In this document: in pieces, positions 18,125-26,360 of the stretch | Layout: every line of letters begins with the position of its first letter | Numbering within the stretch: position 1 is the stretch's first letter | Assembly: GCA_001780955.1 (NCBI GenBank) | Contig: MFJR01000007.1 | Location: 449,482 to 494,776, forward strand | Direction of reading: 5' to 3' | Length of the DNA: 45,295 nucleotides | Source of the DNA: Candidatus Gottesmanbacteria bacterium RIFCSPLOWO2_01_FULL_39_12b | GTDB taxonomy: Bacteria > Patescibacteriota > Microgenomatia > 2-02-FULL-39-11 | The notes under the pieces: model-generated | Told to the model about the DNA's origin: nothing | The model's input: only the letters and a program-made list of their open reading frames with translations | Database searches by the model: none | Made by a program: the position numbers and the translations under genes

Positions 18125-19036
18125 CTATATCTTCACCGGCTCGATAACGATCGGCTCCATATCGTCAATCGGGCCATCTATTTTAAAATCATCACAAGCT
18201 CTTGCCTGCAACCGGACAAATTCTAAATAATTTCCCAGTCTGCCTCCTGAAGATCCCTGAAACATGCACAGGTCATAGATTTTTCCGTTGACGTTATCTA
18301 TCAGCGTATTCAGGGCAAAATGTGAATATCCGTTGATCGTGACACGGATAATTTTTGACTTGAGTACTGTTTCGCTCAAATGACTTTTTTTTATCGTTGT
18401 TTTCAGATTGCCATATCCGTCTACTGAAGCCAACTTAAACTCTGGAATATCGATAATTTTTGATAATTGAATTTCTTTACCAATTCTCGAAAAGTCACCT
18501 CTTAAAATGGCCATGGTTGCCTCAGGGTAGTAATCACGGGAGCGGAATTGGGTTCCTTCATTGGGACAAATGACTTCCCAAAGTCCCCGAAGACGGTCTT
18601 TAACGAAGGAAAGGTTGTAGCCTGCGTTTACGGCAAAAATCGGAATGTTATTATCGAGAATTCCGCAAACAAAAGACTGCCGTTCTTCGCCGTGCCATTT
18701 GATATCACCTCGCGGGGCGGTATTGGAAAATATGACCAAATCAGAATGTTCGCTGTGTAAACCTTCCTGTGCGATCCAAAAACCGGTTTCGATAGTTGAA
18801 AAAGCATAAACCGGATGAGTGGTAAGAGTTCTCATTTTTTGCTCACGATCGAAGCGGTAAAAGTGATTTCTGACTTCATTGAAAGCATGATCGGTAGAAT
18901 GACCCCCGCCGTAATCGGCTATCACTTCTATATGAAGACTGCGCTGTTTTATCTTCTCTGGCGCTCTAAATGTCCATTTGGAAGGTTTTTTATTTAAGCC
19001 TGCCATATCTTGATTATATAGTCGATTTTTACCCAA
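18125..19036 (-). CDS. Divergent SAM hydrolase / SAM hydroxide adenosyltransferase (DUF62-like)
   Basis: LHIEVIADYGGGHSTDHAF, IFAVNAGYNLSF, GTQFRSRDYYPEATMAILRGD, VDGYGNLKTTI. Confidence 0.7.
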   Translation of the reverse strand: MGKNRLYNQDMAGLNKKPSKWTFRAPEKIKQRSLHIEVIADYGGGHSTDHAFNEVRNHFYRFDREQKMRTLTTHPVYAFSTIETGFWIAQEGLHSEHSDLVIFSNTAPRGDIKWHGEERQSFVCGILDNNIPIFAVNAGYNLSFVKDRLRGLWEVICPNEGTQFRSRDYYPEATMAILRGDFSRIGKEIQLSKIIDIPEFKLASVDGYGNLKTTIKKSHLSETVLKSKIIRVTINGYSHFALNTLIDNVNGKIYDLCMFQGSSGGRLGNYLEFVRLQARACDDFKIDGPIDDMEPIVIEPVKI

Positions 19037-19047
19037 AAAGCAAGAGT

Positions 19048-20004
19048 TTAAATTTTGATCTCTTCGCTAAAACTTTCTTTATATCTCCTGCAGAACTCAC
19101 TTGCCGTAAAATGATGGGTAGTGGTACCATATTTTTCTACGGAATAAGAAGCGGCCAGAGAACCCATCTGTCCGCAAGTTAAGAGAGAAAATTTTCGCAT
19201 ATACCCGGCTACAAATCCGGCCCGATAGGCATCGCCGGCTCCGGCAGGATCATCTACGTTTCTAGCTTTTGCCGCCCTTACATTGATGACTTCCGACTTA
19301 AAACAAATTCGCGACCCCTGATCACCTAAGGTCGTAATGATCATTTTCCCGTTTTGAGCCAATGAATTTAAATTTTTTATTCCGGTCTTTTTTTCCATCA
19401 GGCTCACTTCATAATCGTTACCGATTATTATATTTGCCTTTTTAAAAGCACGATTAAGATCGTCTCCGGTCAGCCACGGCAATTGCATTCCCGGATCAAA
19501 AATAAATGGTATGCCTGACCTGTAATATTCATCAGCAAATTTCAGCATCGAAGTAGGTTTTTGGGGCGCGATTATACCGAAATCAATTTTTTCTTTTACA
19601 GAAAGCACTGTCAGATTGTCCGACAGTTTATCAGCCCCGGGATAAAAACCCCAGATATTGTTATCGTTCTTATCAGTAATACCAAAAGCGGTGGAACTCA
19701 AAATATTATTTATCCGGGTGATATATTTAGTCTCTATTTCATTTTTTTCTAAAAATTTCTGATAAGAACCAAAATCCTCCCCTACCAGCCCCAGTATGGC
19801 GGCCTTTATCCCCAAAAGAGAAAGTGTGTAGGCGATATTTCCGGCACAACCCCCGAAACTTTTACGCATATCCGAAACCATAAAAGAAACGTTTAACTGG
19901 TGTATCTTATCCGCTAAAATATGATCGGAAAACGTACCCGGAAAATTAAAAAGATGGTCAAACGCCAGGGAACCGGTAACGAGAATCATGAGAATAAATA
20001 ACAA
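19048..20004 (-). CDS. PfkB-family kinase, probable adenosine kinase
   Basis: GSLAFDHLFNFPGTFSDHILADKIHQLNVSFMVSDMRKSFGGCAGNIAYTL and DDPAGAGDAYRAGFVAGY; resembles mycobacterial AdoK-type kinases. Confidence 0.8.
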   Translation of the reverse strand: MLFILMILVTGSLAFDHLFNFPGTFSDHILADKIHQLNVSFMVSDMRKSFGGCAGNIAYTLSLLGIKAAILGLVGEDFGSYQKFLEKNEIETKYITRINNILSSTAFGITDKNDNNIWGFYPGADKLSDNLTVLSVKEKIDFGIIAPQKPTSMLKFADEYYRSGIPFIFDPGMQLPWLTGDDLNRAFKKANIIIGNDYEVSLMEKKTGIKNLNSLAQNGKMIITTLGDQGSRICFKSEVINVRAAKARNVDDPAGAGDAYRAGFVAGYMRKFSLLTCGQMGSLAASYSVEKYGTTTHHFTASEFCRRYKESFSEEIKI

Positions 20005-20011
20005 ATTACAA

Positions 20012-20100
20012 AATCCAAATTACAAATAAATATCAAAATCCAAATATCAAAAATATTTAGTCATTTGAATTTGGGATTTGATTTGACATTTGAGCTTTGA
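20012..20100. repeat. AAATCCAAAT/ATTTGGGATTTG-type inverted low-complexity repeat
   Basis: caaattacaaaatccaaattacaaataaatatcaaaatccaaat...catttgaatttgggatttgatttgacatttgag. Confidence 0.65.
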
Positions 20101-20102
20101 GT

Positions 20103-20390
20103 TTACTTTTGTCCCCCGCCAAGCAATCCCTGTAAACCTCCGCTCATTTCGGTAAGTTTGTGAGCGGCAATTTCCTGGGATTTTTTGATCGCTTCGGCAA
20201 TGGCTTCCTTAATTCTCCAATCTTCCTGCCCGTCAATGGTCAGTTCTTTAATTTTTTGATCACCACTCATAACCACTCGTACGCCACTGCGCTCTACCAC
20301 CACTTCCTCAGAAGCCAGAGCTTGCTGCATCTTAATGGCTTGATCACGCATGGACTTAAGATCACCCATCGTTTTAAAAGGGTTAAACAT
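20103..20390 (-). CDS. YbaB/EbfC nucleoid-associated protein
   Basis: LKSMRDQAIKMQQALASEEVVVERSGVRVVMSGDQKIKELTID. Confidence 0.85.
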   Translation of the reverse strand: MFNPFKTMGDLKSMRDQAIKMQQALASEEVVVERSGVRVVMSGDQKIKELTIDGQEDWRIKEAIAEAIKKSQEIAAHKLTEMSGGLQGLLGGGQK

Positions 20391-20407
20391 TATTTCTCTC
20401 CTTTATA

Positions 20408-21451
20408 TTAATTTTTATAACTGCTCTCGCACCACTCCACAACCAGTACTTCCAGCGGCAGATATACGTAACTTGCGTATTTCATATCGAGATAGGCTTT
20501 GGAAAATAATTTGATGAGAAGCGTAGCCTGATTTATCTTTAAGAGTTGATCGTTATCATCTGTCTTTTCTTCTATGATTCCGTGTTGAGAAAGCAAAATT
20601 TTATGAAGTAAAAGTAAAATTTCAGTCACAAAAATACGGAAATCAGTCCCTCTTTTTAACATTTGAAGAATCAGATTCAACAGTTCTTTCTCCTTCTTCT
20701 CACTTAACATCAACAAAAATTCTTTTACTACTCCTGTCTCGCTGCCTAAAAGGGTCATAATTTTTTCCTCGGTTAAAGCATTTTCCGAAATAGCCTGTTC
20801 CAAAATTTTTGTCGCATCTCGAAAAGAACCTTCTGCTACTTTGGCAATTTTTTCAAGTACCGGCCTACTAACCTTCACTTTTTCTCCCTCTGCCACTCTA
20901 TTTAGAGAATGAAGCACTTCCGAAAGCATTGCCTTATTAAAATTAAACCTGATACAGCGGGAGATAATGGTTCCTGGAAGTTTTTCAGGTTCAGTAGTGG
21001 CCAGTAAAAAAACAGCGTGCCGGGGCGGTTCTTCTAAAGTTTTTAAAAGAGCGTTAAAGGCTTCATTTGTCAACATATGGACTTCATCTATAATATAGAC
21101 TTTAGCTCTCCCTGAAACCGGAGCCAGTTTAATCATCTGCCGCAAATCTCTAATTTCTTCTATTCCGCGATTACTGGCAGCATCAATTTCAAACACGTCT
21201 AAATGTCTTCCCTCTCTAATGGCTATACATGAATCGCATGAATTACAAGGTTCAATACTTTTTCTTTTTTCGCAGTTAAGAACTTTAGCCACAATTCTTG
21301 CGGCCGAGGTTTTACCCGTTCCTTTCGGACCGGCAAAAAGCAGAGCGTGAAAGGAATATGGCGAACCAAGAATCCGGGTTAAACGTGTCCTAATCTCCCC
21401 GTTATCCAGTTCAGATAATAATTGCGGTCTGTATTTACGATAAAGAGCCAT
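20408..21451 (-). CDS. dnaX: DNA polymerase III gamma subunit (short form)
   Basis: LYRKYRPQLLSEL, FAGPKGTGKTSAARI, YIIDEVHMLTNEAFNALLKTLEEPP. Confidence 0.95.
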   Translation of the reverse strand: MALYRKYRPQLLSELDNGEIRTRLTRILGSPYSFHALLFAGPKGTGKTSAARIVAKVLNCEKRKSIEPCNSCDSCIAIREGRHLDVFEIDAASNRGIEEIRDLRQMIKLAPVSGRAKVYIIDEVHMLTNEAFNALLKTLEEPPRHAVFLLATTEPEKLPGTIISRCIRFNFNKAMLSEVLHSLNRVAEGEKVKVSRPVLEKIAKVAEGSFRDATKILEQAISENALTEEKIMTLLGSETGVVKEFLLMLSEKKEKELLNLILQMLKRGTDFRIFVTEILLLLHKILLSQHGIIEEKTDDNDQLLKINQATLLIKLFSKAYLDMKYASYVYLPLEVLVVEWCESSYKN

Positions 21452-21457
21452 ATATAT

Positions 21458-21853
21458 TTATTGGTGGTGATTTCCAAATAAATGGGTCATAGCGTGTCTT
21501 ACCAATTCATCAATCTTGTCATCAACCAGCTTATTCTCCTCAATGGCTTCTTCTACTGCTTGAGGATAAGAGATGACAATATCTCCTAGACGAAGTACAC
21601 TATCCGGCGAATCCAGAAAAGGTTGTGTCTTATCAGTTTCTTCTGATAAAGGAAATGATAAAACATCAGTCGATTCATCTATATTTCTATATTTATAATT
21701 CAATTGCCTCATCATCCGGTCTCCGATTATACTAACACTGACTTCAATTTTTCCCTTTGCCTTCCGCTCAAGAATGCAATTCTCGATGATTTTTCTGATC
21801 CTGTCACGGTTTACCCGGTAATGCGAATCAGTTTTAATAAGAATATTTAGCAT
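21458..21853 (-). CDS. ybeY: Endoribonuclease YbeY
   Basis: NYKYRNIDESTDVLSFP, LGDIVISYPQA, LVRHAMTHLFGNHH. Confidence 0.9.
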   Translation of the reverse strand: MLNILIKTDSHYRVNRDRIRKIIENCILERKAKGKIEVSVSIIGDRMMRQLNYKYRNIDESTDVLSFPLSEETDKTQPFLDSPDSVLRLGDIVISYPQAVEEAIEENKLVDDKIDELVRHAMTHLFGNHHQ

Positions 21854-22070
21854 TAGTTTGTCGATTTCTATTTCTGTTACTTCTGTTTCTTTTTCTGGCT
21901 TTTATCCTTCTTTCAACCTCTTTTTTAGCTTCCTTCCTGACTTCTGCCGGTTTCTGGTAGAATTCTTTTTTTTTAAATTCTAATAGTAATCCTTCCGCGA
22001 TAACCTTGCGGGTAAATTTTCGTATCACAGAATCAGTGGTATCTCCCGGAGCTGCTTTAACATAAATCAT
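21834..22070 (-). CDS. rpsU: 30S ribosomal protein bS21
   Basis: SVIRKFTRKVIAEGLLLEFKKKEFYQKPAEVRKEAKKEVERRI. Confidence 0.88.
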   Translation of the reverse strand: MIYVKAAPGDTTDSVIRKFTRKVIAEGLLLEFKKKEFYQKPAEVRKEAKKEVERRIKARKRNRSNRNRNRQTNAKYSY

Positions 22071-22107
22071 AAATGATTAATAACACCCCCCTTCGCCAAA
22101 CTTTTTT

Positions 22108-22452
22108 TTACACCTGCCAGTGCGGCGTCTCATGCCAGCCACCCAGTAAATGCATGTGCAGGTGAAATACAACCTGGCCGGAACCTTTTCCATTATTGAT
22201 GATAACTTTATATCCGGATTTATCAAGACCCAATTTATTGGCAACTTTAACCACAACAAGCGTCATTTCGGCCAGCAAATTTTTATCATTAAACGAAATA
22301 TTTATCAGGGATTCGATATGTTTAATAGGCATTACTAAGAGATGTATAGGGCTTTTAGGCCTGATATCGAAAAAAGCAACCACATTTTTATCCCGATAGA
22401 CAAATTTACCGGGAATTTCCCCGTTTATGATTTTACAAAAAATGCAATCCAT
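22108..22452 (-). CDS. HIT family hydrolase
   Basis: DCIFCKIINGEIPGKFVYRD, GSGQVVFHLHMHLLGGW. Confidence 0.95.
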   Translation of the reverse strand: MDCIFCKIINGEIPGKFVYRDKNVVAFFDIRPKSPIHLLVMPIKHIESLINISFNDKNLLAEMTLVVVKVANKLGLDKSGYKVIINNGKGSGQVVFHLHMHLLGGWHETPHWQV

Positions 22453-22454
22453 GA

Positions 22455-23348
22455 TTAGTTTTTCTTTAATACTTCAATAATCTCCCGAAGGGTCAACTTT
22501 GTCGGTTTACTTTCCGGATTTTTAATCGAGCCGTTTAAGAGCATTTTCCGGCTGGCATGCAAAAACCAAGTCGCTTCGCCATCTTTTTTCTTATATATAT
22601 TGTAACACGAAGTTAAATCCACAGCTGAATCTGGCATCGCTTTTATCCTGACGTAATCTTTTTTGGGGTCTTTCCTTACCGCAAGTATATATCCTTGTCT
22701 TTGAGCTACCCTTACCACTTCGTCGTTAACGGTATCGACTCCTATTCCTTTTCCCCATTTAGTCTTAAACTCTACTCCGTTTTCTTTCAATTCGTTTTCA
22801 GCCCAGACTTTATTCTGAAAAGATTTATAGATACCGTCAAGATTAAGCATGCCCAAATTAAGAATTTTTATATTGTCTTCGGAATATAGCAGTTTCCAGC
22901 CGTCAAGAATGGCCACCAACCCAAAATCATAGAAATCGGCCATGGGATTGGGGAAAGAACTTTCCCGGAAATGATCGATGTCATTGACTACATCCACCAA
23001 ACGTTCCAAGGCCTCATCTGGAAAACTATGATTTTTCTTCGTTCTCTGTTTTATGTTCCGCCGGCTGGCGGATGTTGTCTGTTCTCTGATGTACTCCATA
23101 GTTCTTTTTGCCGCACAGGTGTCCTCATCCGTCTGATGATGATCAAGCATCCCCATCCCGGTGTCAACATGCAGGATTTCCGGATCATGATCAGCCGGTT
23201 CATTATTAAGAGTTTTTCCCGCCGGGACGAATTTTACCTCAGCCTCTTTCCAGTCAGGCAAAAATCGCATCAAGAGCCAAACTGAGGTAATGGCATCAAC
23301 ATCGGGAGCAAGATGAGTAATGATAGTTTTCATGTGTTTATCAATCAA
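22455..23348 (-). CDS. MYG1/DHH-like phosphoesterase-type protein
   Basis: THLAPDVDAITSVWLLMRFLPDW, LHVDTGMGMLDHHQTDEDT, VVNDIDHF. Confidence 0.65.
   Translation of the reverse strand: MIDKHMKTIITHLAPDVDAITSVWLLMRFLPDWKEAEVKFVPAGKTLNNEPADHDPEILHVDTGMGMLDHHQTDEDTCAAKRTMEYIREQTTSASRRNIKQRTKKNHSFPDEALERLVDVVNDIDHFRESSFPNPMADFYDFGLVAILDGWKLLYSEDNIKILNLGMLNLDGIYKSFQNKVWAENELKENGVEFKTKWGKGIGVDTVNDEVVRVAQRQGYILAVRKDPKKDYVRIKAMPDSAVDLTSCYNIYKKKDGEATWFLHASRKMLLNGSIKNPESKPTKLTLREIIEVLKKN
23057..23072. repeat. Variant of 16-bp palindrome (TCCGCCGGCTGGCGGA) inside CDS
   Basis: tccgccggctggcgga; falls at TTSASRRN in the 22455-23348 protein. Confidence 0.8.
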
Positions 23349-24784
23349 TACGCCTGGGCAAAAAGCCAGCGATGGATAGCCTGTTTACCGCAATAAATAC
23401 ATTTTCCTTTCTCGTCTTTGGTTTCAAGGGGCAAGACGCGAGTAGAAGCTTTCGTTTCGTCTTTAATCTTCTTCTCACATAGAGCATCTTCACACCACAT
23501 TGCTTTGATAAACCCGCGGGTAGTACTCATAATTTTTTTGAATTCTTCATAAGAATTAACCGTATGCGTATTTTCTTCCGTGAATTTCTTTTGCTTTAAA
23601 AACATCTCTTTTTGTATTTCGTCTAATAATTTTATTATTTTATCCGGCAGATGACGATTCTCATTTTTAATGTTTAATTTTTCATTTTTATCTCTTCGAA
23701 ATACAGTCAATTCTCCGCTTTTAATCTCTTTCTCTCCGACTTCAATACGAACCGGAACTCCCTTTAACTCCCACTCATTAAATTTCCACCCTACTGTCTT
23801 TTCTTCTCTGTCATCTATTTTTACTCGGATACCAACCTCCTCCAACTCCGTTTTTAACTGATCACAAAATCGCGCTATTGCACTATTTTGTGATATGGGG
23901 ATTATGATAACCTGAACCGGAGCAATTCTTGGCGGAAGTACTAAACCCTGATCATCTCCGTGAGCCATAATTAAAGCACCGATCACGCGAGTAGTCTCTG
24001 CCCAACTGGTTTGCCATACATATTGTCGTTCACCTTTTTTATCCAAATATTGTATATTGAACGCCCTGGCAAAATTATCTCCCAGATGATGAGAAGTACC
24101 CATCTGAATCACTTTGCCATCCGGCATCAATGACTCCAATGAATAAGTAATGGCAGCTCCGGGAAACTTTTCGCTCTGGGATTTACGGCCTATAACCACA
24201 GGAATTGCCAATAGCTCTTCGTCAAATACCCGATAAATCTCGAGTATCTTACGGGCAAAATTATCAGCGTCTTCAAAAGTGGCATGAGCGGTATGTCCTT
24301 CCTGCCATAAAAATTCAGTGGTTCGCAAAAAAAGATATGTCCTTTTTTCCCATCTCACAACATTGTTCCAGATGTTTAAAAGCAGCGGCAAATCCCTCCA
24401 GCTCTCAATCCATCGGGAATAGGAATCGTACATGATGGTTTCTGAGGTTGGTCTGACAACCAGCGGTTCGGCTAATTTCTCTCCTCCTGCGATAGTCACT
24501 ACCGCCATTTGGGGTGAAAATCCTTCAACATGCTCCTTTTCCTTTTTCAAAAAACTGTTGGGAATAAAAAGCGGGAAATAGGCATTTTGGACACCGATTT
24601 CTTTGAATTTCTTATCCAGGTAATTTTGAATTATCTCCCAGACAGCGTAACCATTGGGCCTTATGATCATGCAACCTTTGACCGGAGAATAATCGGCCAT
24701 TTCAGACTTCAAAATGACATCCGTATACCAGCGGTCTGAATCAACTGACTTTTTGACTATTTGTTTTTTTTGGAAACCAGTCAT
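23345..24784 (-). CDS. proS: Prolyl-tRNA synthetase, archaeal/eukaryotic-like (type 3)
   Basis: ADYSPVKGCMIIRPNGYAVWEIIQNYLD, VRPTSETIMYDSYSRWIESWRDLPLL, TTEFLWQEGHTAHAT. Confidence 0.95.
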   Translation of the reverse strand: MTGFQKKQIVKKSVDSDRWYTDVILKSEMADYSPVKGCMIIRPNGYAVWEIIQNYLDKKFKEIGVQNAYFPLFIPNSFLKKEKEHVEGFSPQMAVVTIAGGEKLAEPLVVRPTSETIMYDSYSRWIESWRDLPLLLNIWNNVVRWEKRTYLFLRTTEFLWQEGHTAHATFEDADNFARKILEIYRVFDEELLAIPVVIGRKSQSEKFPGAAITYSLESLMPDGKVIQMGTSHHLGDNFARAFNIQYLDKKGERQYVWQTSWAETTRVIGALIMAHGDDQGLVLPPRIAPVQVIIIPISQNSAIARFCDQLKTELEEVGIRVKIDDREEKTVGWKFNEWELKGVPVRIEVGEKEIKSGELTVFRRDKNEKLNIKNENRHLPDKIIKLLDEIQKEMFLKQKKFTEENTHTVNSYEEFKKIMSTTRGFIKAMWCEDALCEKKIKDETKASTRVLPLETKDEKGKCIYCGKQAIHRWLFAQAY

Positions 24785-24844
24785 AGATGCTTTCTACTTA
24801 AATTATATATTAATGAGTCCGCGGCCGCGAAAAAATAATATTAA

Positions 24845-25171
24845 TTAAAATATTCGTTTGCCGAGTTTTGCATCAGGGTCGGGTCGCAAAAGCTCATAAC
24901 CGCCTTCGTCGCGCTCTGCTCCGAGGGTTAAAACTTCGGAAACAAACGGACCGATCTGTTTGGGCGCGAAATTGACGACACAGATCACTTGTCTTCCAAC
25001 TAAATCTTCTTTTTTGTAATTGGTGATCTGGGCACTTGATTGCTTGATACCAAGCGGTCCGAAATCAATATAAAGTTTGAAAGCAGGTTTAAGGGCCTGC
25101 GGAAAATCTTCCACTTTCACAATCTTTCCAACCCGCATATCTATTTTGGCAAAATCATCGTAGGTTATCAT
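24845..25171 (-). CDS. tRNA-binding domain protein (CsaA / MetRS C-terminal type OB fold)
   Basis: FAKIDMRVGKIVKVEDFPQALKPAFKLYIDFG, VNFAPKQIGPFVSEVLTLG. Confidence 0.9.
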   Translation of the reverse strand: MITYDDFAKIDMRVGKIVKVEDFPQALKPAFKLYIDFGPLGIKQSSAQITNYKKEDLVGRQVICVVNFAPKQIGPFVSEVLTLGAERDEGGYELLRPDPDAKLGKRIF

Positions 25172-25974
25172 AATTCCCCTATTTTATCATACCCTTTTTT
25201 AACTGATTCGGAAAAGAGCTTAGAAAATCCCCCTTCCTCCATACTCTTTAACACCTCTTCCGTAATTCCGCCTTTTGTGGCAACGGCAGAAGTTAATTTC
25301 TCTGGAGATTCACCCGTTTCCGACAAATGCTTTACAGTTCCGGTAAATGTGTTCAGTACGATCTTTGACACATCGTCTTCGTTTAACCCATACGACTTTG
25401 CGATCTTCTCCAAATTCTTCATAAAATAGGCAACGTATCCGATACCGCAGCCTGAGATCATACTTAACTTATCCAGGGTTTTTTCATCCTTACACTCAAT
25501 AATTAGCCCGAGCGGCTTTAAAAGTGACTTAACCAAAGTTTTATCTTGAACGGTTAAATAATCTCCCACCCAGCCAACTACACCCAACCCGTAAGCAACC
25601 GGAATATTGGGTATTACTTTGACCAGCTTAATCTCCTTTGCCGAAAAATATTTATGAAGTAAGTCAAAAGTTACACCGGCTGCGATTGAAATAATCAACG
25701 CGTCAGATTTTAGGTGAGTTTTAATTCCTCCAGCTACTTTTTCAACAACTTTAGGCCGGACGCCGATAAAAACTATTTCGGCATTTTTAACCGCTTCGAT
25801 ATTATTAGTGGTTGTCTTAAGACCATACTTCTTCCCCAGATCATTAAATCTCTCTAAATGGGGACCGGAAAGAATTATTTTGTCTTTGTCAACGGTTTTT
25901 GCTTTCAACAGGCCGTCAATAATTGCATGACTGATATGACCAACACCGATAAAAGTGATGTTTTTATTTATCAT
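25168..25974 (-). CDS. proC: Pyrroline-5-carboxylate reductase
   Basis: ITFIGVGHISHAIIDGLL, IFIGVRPKVV, SIAAGVTFDLL, VIPNIPVAYGLGVVGW. Confidence 0.92.
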   Translation of the reverse strand: MINKNITFIGVGHISHAIIDGLLKAKTVDKDKIILSGPHLERFNDLGKKYGLKTTTNNIEAVKNAEIVFIGVRPKVVEKVAGGIKTHLKSDALIISIAAGVTFDLLHKYFSAKEIKLVKVIPNIPVAYGLGVVGWVGDYLTVQDKTLVKSLLKPLGLIIECKDEKTLDKLSMISGCGIGYVAYFMKNLEKIAKSYGLNEDDVSKIVLNTFTGTVKHLSETGESPEKLTSAVATKGGITEEVLKSMEEGGFSKLFSESVKKGYDKIGEL

Positions 25975-26025
25975 ACTTACAGAACTTTTTTTATTTTACC
26001 AAATTCGAGGTCTATTTGTCTTTAC

Positions 26026-26077
26026 AAAAAAAACCTCATCTTTATCCCGAACATTCTTGTTCGTGGACAAGGACGAG
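26026..26077 (-). terminator. Intrinsic terminator of the T-box
   Basis: Minus strand CTCGTCCTTGTCC-aCGAACA-AGAA-TGTTCG-GGATAAAGATGAG-G-TTTTTTTT. Confidence 0.88.
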
Positions 26078-26103
26078 ATTTCGTCGTGGTACCACCTTGC
26101 TTT

Positions 26104-26119
26104 TCCGCCAGCTGGCGGA
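26104..26119. repeat. 16-bp palindrome TCCGCCAGCTGGCGGA inside the T-box leader
   Basis: exact tccgccagctggcgga just 5' of the antiterminator. Confidence 0.9.
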
Positions 26120-26267
26120 CTTAATTTATCGAGCTCCGTTTATAACGACACTCGTGCTTTCTTTTTACGGTTTCGCCTCCGTCATACTTGTCGTATGCAA
26201 CTCATCTGGCGGTAAAGAACGTTTAACGTTCAAACCAGACTAGTAACGCTTTTATTTATCTTTTTTT

Positions 26268-26295
26268 ATTATACCAAAGAAATCTTGTCTGTCAA
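26268..26295 (-). promoter_or_regulatory. Consensus sigma70-type promoter for the T-box transcript
   Basis: Minus strand TTGACA (26290-26295), 16-nt spacer, TATAAT (26268-26273). Confidence 0.8.
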
Positions 26296-26360
26296 ACTAT
26301 CGTTTAGCCGTAACTGTTCACACTCGCTAACATAATCATATCAAACTATGTTATGGTTCT

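Larger units (their letters stand above)
26022..26262 (-). promoter_or_regulatory. T-box riboswitch leader upstream of proC/proS
   Basis: Minus-strand antiterminator CAAGG-[UGGUACC]-ACGA-CGAAAUC-UCGU-CCUUG at 26068-26099; competing terminator ending in U8; upstream hairpins including a compact Stem I-like element. Confidence 0.9.
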
